Assembly (NCBI GenBank): GCA_028281765.1
Contig: JANQJF010000114.1
Span: forward strand, 1-64,000
Direction: 5' to 3'
Source: Planctomycetota bacterium
GTDB lineage: Bacteria; Planctomycetota; UBA1135; UBA2386
DNA: 64,000 nucleotides
In this document: piece after piece, positions 1-8,600 of the stretch
Numbering within the stretch: position 1 is the stretch's first letter
Layout: the number at the start of each line of letters is the position of its first letter
Made by a program: the position numbers and the translations under genes
The notes under the pieces: generated by a model
Told to the model about the DNA's origin: nothing
Database searches by the model: none
The model's input: the letters and a program-made list of their open reading frames with translations, nothing else

Positions 1-594
1 ACTGGAGCGACTGCAGCTGTGGCAGGCTGGCGAGCGGCGCGAGGTCGGAGACCTGGGTGTGATAGCACTGGAGCGACTGCAGCTGTGGCAGGCTGGCGAG
101 CGGCGCGAGGTCGTTGACCTGGGTGTGAGAGCAATCGAGCGAGTGCAGCCGTGGCAGGCCGGCGAGCGGCGCGAGGTCGGAGACCTGGGTGTGATAGCAC
201 TGGAGCGACTGCAGCTGTGGCAGGCTGGCGAGCGGCGCGAGGTCGGTGATCTGGGTGCCAGAGCACTGGAGCGACTGTAGCTGTGGCCGGTCGGCGAGCG
301 GCGCGAGGTCGTTGACCCGGGTGTAAGAGCAAGAGAGCGACTGCAGCTGTGGCAGGCCGGCGAGCGGCGCGAGGTCGGAGACCTGGGTGTGAGAGCACTG
401 GAGCGACTGCAGCTGTGGCAGGCCGGCGAGCGGCGCGAGGTCGGTGACCTGGGTGTGAGAGCACTGGAGCGACTGCAGCTGTGGCAGGTCGGCGAGCGGC
501 GCGAGGTCGGAGACCTGGGTGTGATAGCACAGGAGCGACTGCAGCTGTGGCAGGCCGGCGAGCGGCGCGAGGTCGGTGACCGGGGTGTGGGAAA
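1..594. repeat. 66-bp tandem repeats (LRR-coding), about nine copies
   Basis: The period is exactly 66 bases (units begin at 1, 67, 133, 199, 265, 331, 397, 463, 529), equal to one 22-residue LRR on the minus strand. Units are mostly identical, with a few substitutions per unit. This implies recent unit duplication or homogenisation. Copy number may vary between strains. Confidence 0.9.
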
Positions 595-856
595 AGGCGA
601 GCGATCGAAGGCCCGTGAGCTCTTCGATCCACTCTGGCAGCTCGGCAATCGAATTCCTCTCGAGCCCGTTCTCGGACTCGGACCACTGACCGTCGGAGGA
701 GAGGAAGTAGGCCCCGAGATTCAGAGTCCGAAGATCCTCGAGATCCGCCAGCTCGCGCGGCAACTCCGACAGCCCGAGGTTTCCCAGATCCAGAAAGCCC
801 GTCTTCTGCTCGCGCTCCCTCTGGATCAACTTCTTCGCAAGTTGAATTCCGTCCAA
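1..856 (-). CDS. Leucine-rich repeat protein, 5' part (runs off left edge)
   Basis: The minus-strand frame opens at a TTG (854-856) preceded by AGGAGA about six bases upstream, and stays open to base 1, so the C-terminus is missing. The first ~95 residues contain a helix and a canonical LRR entry (FLDLGNLGLSELPRELADL). About nine 22-residue internalin-type repeats follow, consensus LQSLQCxHTQVxDLAPLAxL. The entry segment resembles those that precede LRRs in bacterial STAND or Roco-type proteins, and the gene is divergent from a NACHT gene, so a role as a recognition scaffold in the same locus is plausible (inference). Repeats are nearly identical in DNA, with changes concentrated in a few codons per unit (T/S/N before DLAPLA, G/D/S after it). 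A plus-strand reading of the same repeats also stays open but is low-complexity Trp/Arg/Glu-rich and is regarded as a shadow. Confidence 0.75.
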   Translation of the reverse strand, partial: MDGIQLAKKLIQREREQKTGFLDLGNLGLSELPRELADLEDLRTLNLGAYFLSSDGQWSESENGLERNSIAELPEWIEELTGLRSLAFSHTPVTDLAPLAGLPQLQSLLCYHTQVSDLAPLADLPQLQSLQCSHTQVTDLAPLAGLPQLQSLQCSHTQVSDLAPLAGLPQLQSLSCSYTRVNDLAPLADRPQLQSLQCSGTQITDLAPLASLPQLQSLQCYHTQVSDLAPLAGLPRLHSLDCSHTQVNDLAPLASLPQLQSLQCYHTQVSDLAPLASLPQLQSLQ

Positions 857-1034
857 GTCTCGTCTCCTGACGGGAGACGATATTGTCCGGGCGGTCAAGT
901 TAGTAGAACGAGGGTCTCGGTGTGCACGAGGATCTCGCCTGTGCGTCGGCGAGCGGGAACGGCAAGCGGCTCATGCTCGGTGAGAGATTCCGGTAGGAGG
1001 CACTCCGACTCCATTAGAATGACCCTCGCAGCGC

Positions 1035-4031
1035 ATGGCGAAGAAGAGAGAGCAACCGCGAACGCAGCAGGCCGACGCACCTCCGCTCAAGGTGTTCGTC
1101 TCCTCCACCTACCTGGACAACGTCCAGCGCCGGCGCCTCGTTCAAGACGTGATCATCCAAGCCGGCATGATCCCGCACGCGATGGAGTTCTGGCCGGCGC
1201 AGGAACGCGAGCCCCAAGACCTCTCTCTCGACTATGTCCGCGAGGCCGACCTCTTCGTCGGCATCCTCGGGTGGCGCTTCGGCTGGACGCCGGATGGCGG
1301 CACCAAGTCGATCACCGAGATGGAATACGACGAGGCGGGCGAGGTCGGGGTCGAGCGGTTGATGTTCGAGATCGAGCGCGGCGCCGTGGATCCCGACAAG
1401 GACTTCGACGACGGCCCCGACAAGTACGACAAACAGAAGCTGCTCGAAGCGTTCAAGCGCCGCGTCCAACGCGACGTGCACCCGCAGTGGTTCAACGCCG
1501 AAACCCTCACGGGCAGGGTCGCGACCGCTCTCCACAACCACCTTGCGAAGCTTCGCGGCGGCGAAGCCGCCGAGCCTGAGCCCCAACGCCCGACCCCCGC
1601 CTTCGACCAGCAGCTCGCCGTCTTCCTCGACCAGCTCGCCCGCCGCCACGACGCCCTCTCCCTCGCCGGCTTCAGCAAGCGAGTCCGCGTCGAGATGCGC
1701 CTCCAGGATCTCTATGTCCCGATGCGCGTCATGCTCAACACGAGGCTCGAGGACGACGAGTTTGGCTCCGGCCGCGAAGCCGACGAGAAGCTCCGCCACT
1801 CCGATCGCCACGACGACCTCAACCTCGTGCAGGCGCTCGAGCTGCTGAAGGTCACCGCGACGACCGACGATCGCCGGCACCGCGGCATCGTGGTCCTCGG
1901 CGACCCCGGCTCCGGCAAGACCACGCACCTGCGCCGGGTCGTCTTCTCGATGGTGCGCGGCGAGGAGCGCCTGCACCTGCCCGCCGACATGGTCCCCGTG
2001 TTCCTGCCGCTCCGCGCGCTCAAGGCCGAGGACACCACGCTGCGCAAGTTCTTCCTCCGCTTCCTCACCGAGGAGGACGACGACAACGATCCCGACATCG
2101 CCGAGGGCTTCGCGAAGAGCCTGTGGAAGCGCGGCAACCTCCTGCTCCTCGTCGACGGCCTCGACGAGGTCCCCGAAGAGCGCCGCGCCGAGATCCGCAA
2201 GTGGATCGAGGACGCTGCTCGCAAGCGCGACGACCTCGTCTGCGTCGTGACCTGTCGCTACGCCGGCTACAAGCAGAAGGCCCGTCTCGGCGGCGGCTTC
2301 CTCGAGTTGCACCTGCGGCCGCTCACCAACGAGAGCGCCGAGCGGTTCATCCACAACTGGTACCGCGTCGTCGAGACGACCTTCGCCCAGGACGTCTCTG
2401 CCGCCCGCAAGCGCGCCGTGCAGCGGGCCGAAGATTTGGTCGAGCGCCTGCGCCTGCCCGACTTCCGCGCCAGCCGGGTCTACGAGATGATCCGCAACCC
2501 CCTGCTCCTCACCGCGGTCTGCCTCGTGCACCGCGACCGGGGTCGAGACTTGCCCGACCGCCGGGCGGATCTCTACCTGGAGTGCGTGCGGGTGCTGCTC
2601 GAACTGTGGCGCGATGCGGCGGGGCTGGCGGTGACGTTCCCCGAGAAGGAGGCGCGGCCGGTGTTGCGACGCATCGCCCTGTCGATGCAGGAGCAGAAGC
2701 TCGCCCGCGCGCCTGCACGGGTCTTGCGGGAGATCGTCGAGACGGCGTTTCGCGACACCGGCAGTGCGACCGTCGACGGCGACACCTTCCTGTGTGCAAT
2801 CCGCGACGAGAGCGGGTTGCTCACTGGCTGGAGCGGCGACGAGTACGGCTTCATGCACCTGGGCTTCCAGGAGTTCCTCGCCGCCGAGGAGATCCGCGAG
2901 CGGGCGCTGGCCGCGGCGGTGGCCCGCGACGACGCGGCGTACGAGGCGGTGCTGCGCGAGCTCGCTGCGCACTTCGACGACAGCTGGTGGCACGAGGTGA
3001 TCCTGTTGGTGCTGTCGATCGACGGGCAGAGCCTGTTCGCGCCGCTGCTGCGGGAGGTGGTCGCGGGGCAGGCATGGCTCGGGCAGGACGAGTTCGTCGA
3101 CCAGTGTCTCGGCGACGCGTTCGAGTTCGACCCGGCGCCGTTCGTCGAGTTGCTCGAGGACGAGACGGTGGACGCGGAGCGGCGGCGCGCCGCGGCGCGG
3201 GCGCTGCGGAGCCACGATCCGGAGCGGTTCGAGCAGATCGTGGTGGAGCGGTGGATCGAGTCTGAAATCCGCTCGGCGGGGACCGTGGGGTCGCCCGCAC
3301 TGCGAGCGACGACCTTGTCGCCGCGGGGCGGGATCGAGCTGGTCGCGATTGCGGGTGGGACGTTCACGATGGGGTCGCCGGAGACGGAGAGGCAACGCGA
3401 CGACGACGAAGATCCACATCGAGTCGTCGTTCCCGAGTTCCAACTGGCATCCTTCGCTGTCACCAACGAGCAGTACGGTCGCTACCTCGCCGAGAATCCG
3501 GACGCGGAGGAGCCCGAGTACTGGGCCGACAAACGCTTCAACCAGCCGAATCAGCCCGTTGTCGGTGTGTCCTGGGACGAAGCCCGCGCGTTCTGCGCAT
3601 GGGCGGGTCTACGTCTACCGAGCGAAGCGGAGTGGGAGTATGCGTGCCGTGCGGGGACGACGACGCCGTTCTGGTTCGGGGAGACGATCACGACAAGGCA
3701 GGTAAACTTCGATGGGAGATTCCCGTACGCGGGTGGAGAGAAGGGTGGGTATCGTCAGCGGACTGTGCCGGTCGGTTCGTTGCCCCCCAACGGGTACGGC
3801 CTGTACGAAATGCACGGCAACGTGTGGGAGTGGTGCGAGGACACGTGGCACAAATCGTACGACGGAGCACCGTGTGACGGCAGCGCTTGGGTCAACGTAG
3901 GCGCGGCCTACCGCGTGATGCGCGGCGGCGGCTGGTTCGAAGCCGCCGGGGGCTGCCGGTCCGCTTGCCGCGGTAAGAACCAGTCGGGCTTCCGTGGCTA
4001 CAGCACTGGGTTCCGCCCCGCCAGGTCGTAA
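1035..4031 (+). CDS. DUF4062-NACHT NTPase with C-terminal FGE/C-type-lectin variable domain
   Basis: 998 aa. Residues ~14-105 match the DUF4062 pattern (LKVFVSSTYLDNVQRRR, then ADLFVGILGWRFGW), often found at the front of signalling NTPases. Residues ~285-560 form a NACHT module: Walker A GDPGSGKTT at 289-297, Walker B LLLLVDGLDEVPEE near 370-380, and a typical NPLLLTAVCLVH helix. Residues ~765-998 are an FGE-sulfatase domain (GGTFTMGS at 774, LRLPSEAEWEYACRAG, YEMHGNVWEWCED) ending in RGGGW...GFRPARS. The last ~40 codons align with the two other FGE genes here, with heavy substitution inside identical flanks, so this domain is read as a DGR-diversified ligand-binding C-lectin fold, not a catalytic FGE. 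Known relatives are STAND-type defence or conflict proteins; the ligand is unknown. The start lacks a clear ribosome-binding site; a TAGAAT lies 14 bases upstream. Confidence 0.88.
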   Translation: MAKKREQPRTQQADAPPLKVFVSSTYLDNVQRRRLVQDVIIQAGMIPHAMEFWPAQEREPQDLSLDYVREADLFVGILGWRFGWTPDGGTKSITEMEYDEAGEVGVERLMFEIERGAVDPDKDFDDGPDKYDKQKLLEAFKRRVQRDVHPQWFNAETLTGRVATALHNHLAKLRGGEAAEPEPQRPTPAFDQQLAVFLDQLARRHDALSLAGFSKRVRVEMRLQDLYVPMRVMLNTRLEDDEFGSGREADEKLRHSDRHDDLNLVQALELLKVTATTDDRRHRGIVVLGDPGSGKTTHLRRVVFSMVRGEERLHLPADMVPVFLPLRALKAEDTTLRKFFLRFLTEEDDDNDPDIAEGFAKSLWKRGNLLLLVDGLDEVPEERRAEIRKWIEDAARKRDDLVCVVTCRYAGYKQKARLGGGFLELHLRPLTNESAERFIHNWYRVVETTFAQDVSAARKRAVQRAEDLVERLRLPDFRASRVYEMIRNPLLLTAVCLVHRDRGRDLPDRRADLYLECVRVLLELWRDAAGLAVTFPEKEARPVLRRIALSMQEQKLARAPARVLREIVETAFRDTGSATVDGDTFLCAIRDESGLLTGWSGDEYGFMHLGFQEFLAAEEIRERALAAAVARDDAAYEAVLRELAAHFDDSWWHEVILLVLSIDGQSLFAPLLREVVAGQAWLGQDEFVDQCLGDAFEFDPAPFVELLEDETVDAERRRAAARALRSHDPERFEQIVVERWIESEIRSAGTVGSPALRATTLSPRGGIELVAIAGGTFTMGSPETERQRDDDEDPHRVVVPEFQLASFAVTNEQYGRYLAENPDAEEPEYWADKRFNQPNQPVVGVSWDEARAFCAWAGLRLPSEAEWEYACRAGTTTPFWFGETITTRQVNFDGRFPYAGGEKGGYRQRTVPVGSLPPNGYGLYEMHGNVWEWCEDTWHKSYDGAPCDGSAWVNVGAAYRVMRGGGWFEAAGGCRSACRGKNQSGFRGYSTGFRPARS
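3906..4028 (+). other. DGR variable region VR1 (C-terminus of the DUF4062-NACHT gene)
   Basis: Forty-one codons before the stop. Compared codon by codon with VR2 and VR3, the blocks CGC GGC GGC, TGC CGG TCC and GGG TTC CGC CCC GCC AGG TCG TAA CCG GAC are identical, while the intervening codons are scrambled, mainly at positions where one copy retains A (AAC-like codons). Residues correspond to the surface loop diversified in FGE-type DGR target proteins. Confidence 0.8.
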
Positions 4032-4138
4032 CCGGACTTGTTCTCCACTTCACTACCGCATCCGCGCGTGCGCGGCGCGGTGCGTGGAGGAGCCGTGGGG
4101 ACATCACCCTTTGCTCTTGCCTGCTGCCGATCGATCCT

Positions 4139-4217
4139 GGCGCGGCGAGCGTAGCGAGCCCGTGCCGCGCCGCCGGAGCGTAGCACCGGCCAGCGGCCCG
4201 TACAGGCGGCGTACACG
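4139..4217. repeat. Conserved downstream repeat with hairpin (copy 1)
   Basis: In the 416-base gap between 4031 and 4448, ~108 bases after VR1. It shares a long run of similarity with 9855-9943 (gcgagcg.agcgagc.cgtgccgcg, ggagcgtagc.ccggcca, caggcggcgtacac). It contains an inverted repeat GGCGCGGC (4139-4146) / GCCGCGCC (4164-4171). It may be a transcript terminator, or the structured element often found downstream of DGR variable regions. I see nothing else convincing in 4032-4447 apart from the TIR gene's leader. Confidence 0.55.
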
Positions 4218-4447
4218 ACGCGTACGTGTCTGTGTGAAAGTGCTGACACCGAAGGGCTCGATACGGCGAGTGCGAGTCTACCTTCGGCCCGACGACTCAG
4301 ACGATCGGTATCGACCCAGCGTGCATCGTTTGGCCGGGGTCCCGATCGGCACCGAGACCATCCACTCTTGTGCCCCACGACACGGATTGCCAAACTCCCT
4401 CCGAGGGTCGCGAGGAGATTCTATCGCGTGCCCGCTCTGGCGACACC

Positions 4448-5623
4448 ATGCCCGACGTCACCTTGCTTTGGTACAAGCCCGATCGCCCAGCGGTTCGGCC
4501 ACTGATCGAGCGGCTCGAGTCCCTCGGTCTCGAGGTCTGGCGCGACGAGGACCACGCCGAGGCCGGTGACCACATGCCGGATGTTGTGGACGCCGTGCTG
4601 CGCCAGTCGAAGGTGGCGGTGCTCTGCGCCTCGAATGCAGCTGCCGATCGCAAGTGGTTCACTGCGGAGGCGACGACGTGCAACACTCTGCTGAAGATCG
4701 ACTCCCTCCGCTACGTGGCACCCGTTCGGGTCGGCCCGCTCGATCCCGGCAAACTGCCCCCCGCGATCGAGCACCAGCACGTGCTCGACCTGACGGATCC
4801 GGAGTTTCGAGAATCGCGCATCGAGCGCCTCGTCGTTCGGATCTTCGAAGAGCTGAAGCGGCCGCTGCCGCAAGTCGTCACCGCCGGCGTGTTGGCGATG
4901 AACCGCGACGAGTGCCAGCAGTTGCTCGAGGACGAAGCGGTCTCACCCGAAATCGTCACGCTGTGCAAGGACATCGGGATCCCCGACGACGAATTCGCCG
5001 AGAACCTGCTGTCCCGCTACGGCGACGCGTCGACGGACTTCGTCCCGTTCGCCGACGGAACCCCGCTGGTCGACATCGTGCAGCGCGCAGTCTCCGAGGC
5101 GAATACGATGCGCGGCCGCTGTCGTCTGCATCTGCTCTGGCTCGACGCGCCACTCCACGGATCGGACGACAAGGCCCGCCAGGATGCCTTCGACCGGTGG
5201 ATCGTGAACGACTCCCTCCTGGTCCTCGACTCCGCGTCACTGGGTGTGGCGCGTGTCGCGAAGCTGCTCGACCATCTGACCAGCGTCGACGAGCCGGGTC
5301 GTCAGGTCGTCGTCTGCGTGCCGCCCTACTCGCGCTGGACCGGATCGCTCGAAACCGGGATGGCAGTCGACGCTGCGCAGCATGAACCGCTCCGGAGGCT
5401 CTTCGATATCTGGCGGCCGGATCCGAGCAAGAAGGTGCAGCGGCGGGCCCGACAGGTCGGCTTCGACTTCTCGGTCGCCGCGGGCCTTGGCGACTGGCTG
5501 CGCCGCGTGCTCGAGCGGGTCACTCCCATCGCCGATCCGGCGAGCGCCGAGCAATTGGAGGATCCGGCGGCGCCGTCCTTCGACGCGATCACGAAGCTCC
5601 ACGGCACGGAGGGTTCCTTGTGA
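4448..5623 (+). CDS. TIR-domain protein, coupled to the KGGVGR/NACHT gene
   Basis: 391 aa from the ATG at 4448; a GTG at 4370 would add 26 residues, but the TIR fold begins directly at MPDVTLLWYKPDRPAV, so the later start is preferred. Residues 1-110 show TIR features: beta-strand DVTLLWY, LIERLESLGLEVWRDEDH, then VAVLCASNAAADRKWFTAEA. A central segment (~150-230) is helical, and the C-terminal half (HLLWLDAPLHGSD, VVVCVPPYSRW, FDIWRPDP) is an alpha/beta domain that I do not recognise. The stop overlaps the GTG start of the next gene by four bases (GTGA), so the two are translationally coupled and probably interact. TIR domains of this kind are either NADases/nucleotide-signal producers or adaptors; the catalytic Glu was not assigned with certainty. 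Confidence 0.8.
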   Translation: MPDVTLLWYKPDRPAVRPLIERLESLGLEVWRDEDHAEAGDHMPDVVDAVLRQSKVAVLCASNAAADRKWFTAEATTCNTLLKIDSLRYVAPVRVGPLDPGKLPPAIEHQHVLDLTDPEFRESRIERLVVRIFEELKRPLPQVVTAGVLAMNRDECQQLLEDEAVSPEIVTLCKDIGIPDDEFAENLLSRYGDASTDFVPFADGTPLVDIVQRAVSEANTMRGRCRLHLLWLDAPLHGSDDKARQDAFDRWIVNDSLLVLDSASLGVARVAKLLDHLTSVDEPGRQVVVCVPPYSRWTGSLETGMAVDAAQHEPLRRLFDIWRPDPSKKVQRRARQVGFDFSVAAGLGDWLRRVLERVTPIADPASAEQLEDPAAPSFDAITKLHGTEGSL

Positions 5624-8600
5624 CCGTCGTCGGCGACGAATCGCGGGGCGCCGTCATCACGTTCTACTCTTTCAAAGGTGGTGTCGGGCGGTCGATGGCG
5701 CTGGCCAACGTCGCCGAGATCCTGTCGCAGCGGGGGCACAGCGTCATCTGTTGCGACTGGGACCTCGAGGCGCCGGGCCTGGAGCAATACCTCGCCCTCG
5801 ACGAGAACGCCGCCGAGGAGTACCGCGCCCGCCCGGGATTGATCGATCTGATCGACGACTTCAAGGCCGCGATCTCGCGTCGACCGGACGCCAAGCCACA
5901 CGGGGACCCGCGCGACGACGAGATCGAGTTTCGCGGTGTGCGCTTGCCGCGACCGTTGAGCCGGACGTTCGCGTTGCCCGCGAAAGAGCAGCGCCGCGGC
6001 GAGATCCGCCTGCTGACCGCTGGGGCCCGCCATCGGGAGGCGCTCGCGTCGTACGCGGACGGCGTCCGGCGTTTCGACTGGCGTGACTTCTACGAGAATT
6101 GGGCCGGCGATGCGTTCGTCTCGCTCCTGCGCGAGGACCTCCTCGGCGCCGCGGACTACGTCCTGATCGACAGCCGCACGGGAGTGACCGAGCTCGGTGG
6201 TGTCTGCACGCAGTTCCTCGCGGACATCGTCGTCCTGCTGACGAACGCCACGCGCGCGTCGGTTGCCGCGTCGAAGTTCATGGCGTCGTCGATGCGCTCG
6301 CCCGATCTCGCCGAGGTGCGTGCCGGCCGCCCGCTCCTCGTGCTGCCGGTGGCGGCGCGCGTCGAGCGCACGGCCGAGAAGCAGGAGCTCGCCGACTTCC
6401 GCGCGAACTTCGTCGAGAGTTTCGACAAGTACGTCGCGACCCAGCTCGAGGACGCCGCCTCGTTCCTCGTCGAGTCGGAGATCCCGTACGTGCCGTTCTA
6501 CGGTTTCGCCGAGCGCGTGGTTGCGCGCGAGCACTCCGCGACGCGGCAACGCGAGCTCTTTCGCGCGTACGATTGCATCGCCACGGCGCTCGTCGATTGC
6601 GCGGCAGGCCTCGCTACTGGTGGTGCGGAAGCAGTCGCGCCGACCCGCGACGTTTCGCCGGAGGCCAATCAGCCGCTGATCGTCATCCGGGACTTCGAGA
6701 TCCACGAGTACGGAATCGTCCTCGAGGACCTCATCGACAATCCACCGCCCGGCGTGTCTCGCGTTGTGGTCCCCGGCCTCGAAGGATCCGGGGGGCAAGG
6801 CGAGGTGTTCCGCGATCTGATAGCTCCGGAGTTCGGCGCGCGGGCACGCGTGATCGCGCTCGTCGACCTGCCGAACGCCAACGTCGGGTTCGAGGTCGGT
6901 TTCGCCTTGGGTCGAGGTGCTCCCGTCGCGCTGGCGGTGATCCAGTCCCGGCTCCCGGAGTGGTTGCAGCGCCCGCCGCTGAACGGGTTCGTGGCGGAGC
7001 GTGCGCCGGACGCGGACGCGCTGCGACGCGTGGCCACGTCGGACTGGATCGCCGCACCGGAGCAGGTGGAGCTGGACCAGGGCGGGTCCACGTTGTTCCT
7101 TTGTCCGGAGCTTGGGGTAGGCAAGAGCCTCCGCCATCGGGCGGCGCGGGAGCGACCGGAATGGGCGCAGCTGCCGGCGTCCGGATGGTCGCTGCGCGAT
7201 CTGCCGCGATTGCTACGCGGCGTCGGCACGGTGGTCTGGATCCTCGCGCCGTTCCCGCGCGGATCCGACGAGCGGGACGGTGCGGACAACGCTGCGGCGG
7301 CGATCGTCGCCGGCTTCGCCAAGGCGTGCGGGGCACGGCTGCATGTGCTGCGGCACGTGGAGGCTCGCGCCGTCGTCGACGTCGCCGTGTGGGAGTCGCG
7401 GTTCGCGACCCTGGCGGAGTTCGCCGAGCTCTTACCGGCTGTTGATCCGGCGCCCGCGGCGGCGCCCCCGGACCCATTCGGCGAGTATCGGACGTATCTC
7501 CGCGCCGCGCACGCACGCCTGGTGCCGTTCTTTCCCGAAGCTGGCCGCGCGCTGCTCGACGAGGTGTTCGTCGAGCTGGACGTCGACGTGGAGCACGAGC
7601 TCGACCGGGAAGAGCGGACCGGCAAGGAGTCCGACAAGCCGGTGCACGGGGCCGGTCGCTTCGCGCTTCGCGACCTGATGGGACTCAATCCGTCGTCGGG
7701 GATCGTCTCCACCGGTCGGTGGGTCGTCCTCGGCGATCCCGGTGCGGGCAAGACGACGGCGGCTCGGCATCTCGTGTGGGAGCTCGCCGGCGAGCCGGCG
7801 GCACCCGTGCCGGTGTACGTCTCGTTGCCGCGGATCGAGCGCGAGAAGAAGCACCCGTTCGAGGTCGCCGAGGACGACCTGCGCGTCGCTCGCGGGGACC
7901 GGGCCGCGAGCGGGCTGCGGGAAGCGCTCGACGCCGCGGCCCGGCAGGGCGATGGTGTCTGGGTGTTTCTCGACGGGCTCGACGAAGTCGAGCCGGATGC
8001 TCTCGCCAGCGTGCGTGAGCGCATCGCCGACTTCGCTGCCACGCTTCCGCGCACCGCGATCGCGGTCCTCAGCCGGCGCATCGGCTACCGCGCGATCTCG
8101 ACGGAGTTCCGTTCGGCCAGCCTCCGCGAGCTTTCGCAGGCGTCGCGGCAGGAGCTGCTGGTGCGGTGGCTCGGTCGCAAGCGGGCGGCGGACACCTGGC
8201 AGCGCCTGCAGACGCGTCCCGCGCTCGGCGGGATGACCGGCAACCCGCTGATGTTGACGCTCGTCGCCAGCCTCGCCCTCGCACGACCGGATCTGCCGTC
8301 GAGCCGTCTCCGTCTCTACGAGGATGCGACGCGGCTCTTGCTCGAGCGAGGTTTCGGCACCTATCCCAAAGGGGTTCGCGATCCGCACGCCGCGCAACCC
8401 CTGCTCGCGGCCCTGGCGCTGTATCTCCAACACCGGTCCGGTGTCGCGTGGCCGCGCGAAGAGCTCGAGGAGGCTCTCTACGAGGTCACGCGTGAGTCCA
8501 GCGATCTCGATCGGCGCTGGCAGGGCACGTGGTCTTCGCGCCGGGAGTTCCTGGAAGACGTCGCCAAGAACTCCGGGATCCTCGCGCCCCACGATGGGGA

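Noticed and set aside
1..594. CRISPR-like array
   Set aside because: Repeats are contiguous 66-bp units without spacers and translate as LRRs.
389..1579. Plus-strand frame through the 66-bp repeats
   Set aside because: Low-complexity LWQAGERREVGDLG repeats without a domain; the minus-strand LRR reading with a good TTG start and ribosome-binding site explains the sequence better.
1014..3443. Long open frame on the minus strand (809 codons)
   Set aside because: Antisense to the DUF4062-NACHT gene; composition is Arg/Ala/Leu/Asp biased, no domain, and explained by GC-rich third positions.
3600..4031. Catalytic formylglycine-generating enzyme
   Set aside because: The FGE domain is fused to NACHT and its end is hypervariable, so a binding role is more likely than sulfatase maturation; no sulfatase gene lies nearby.
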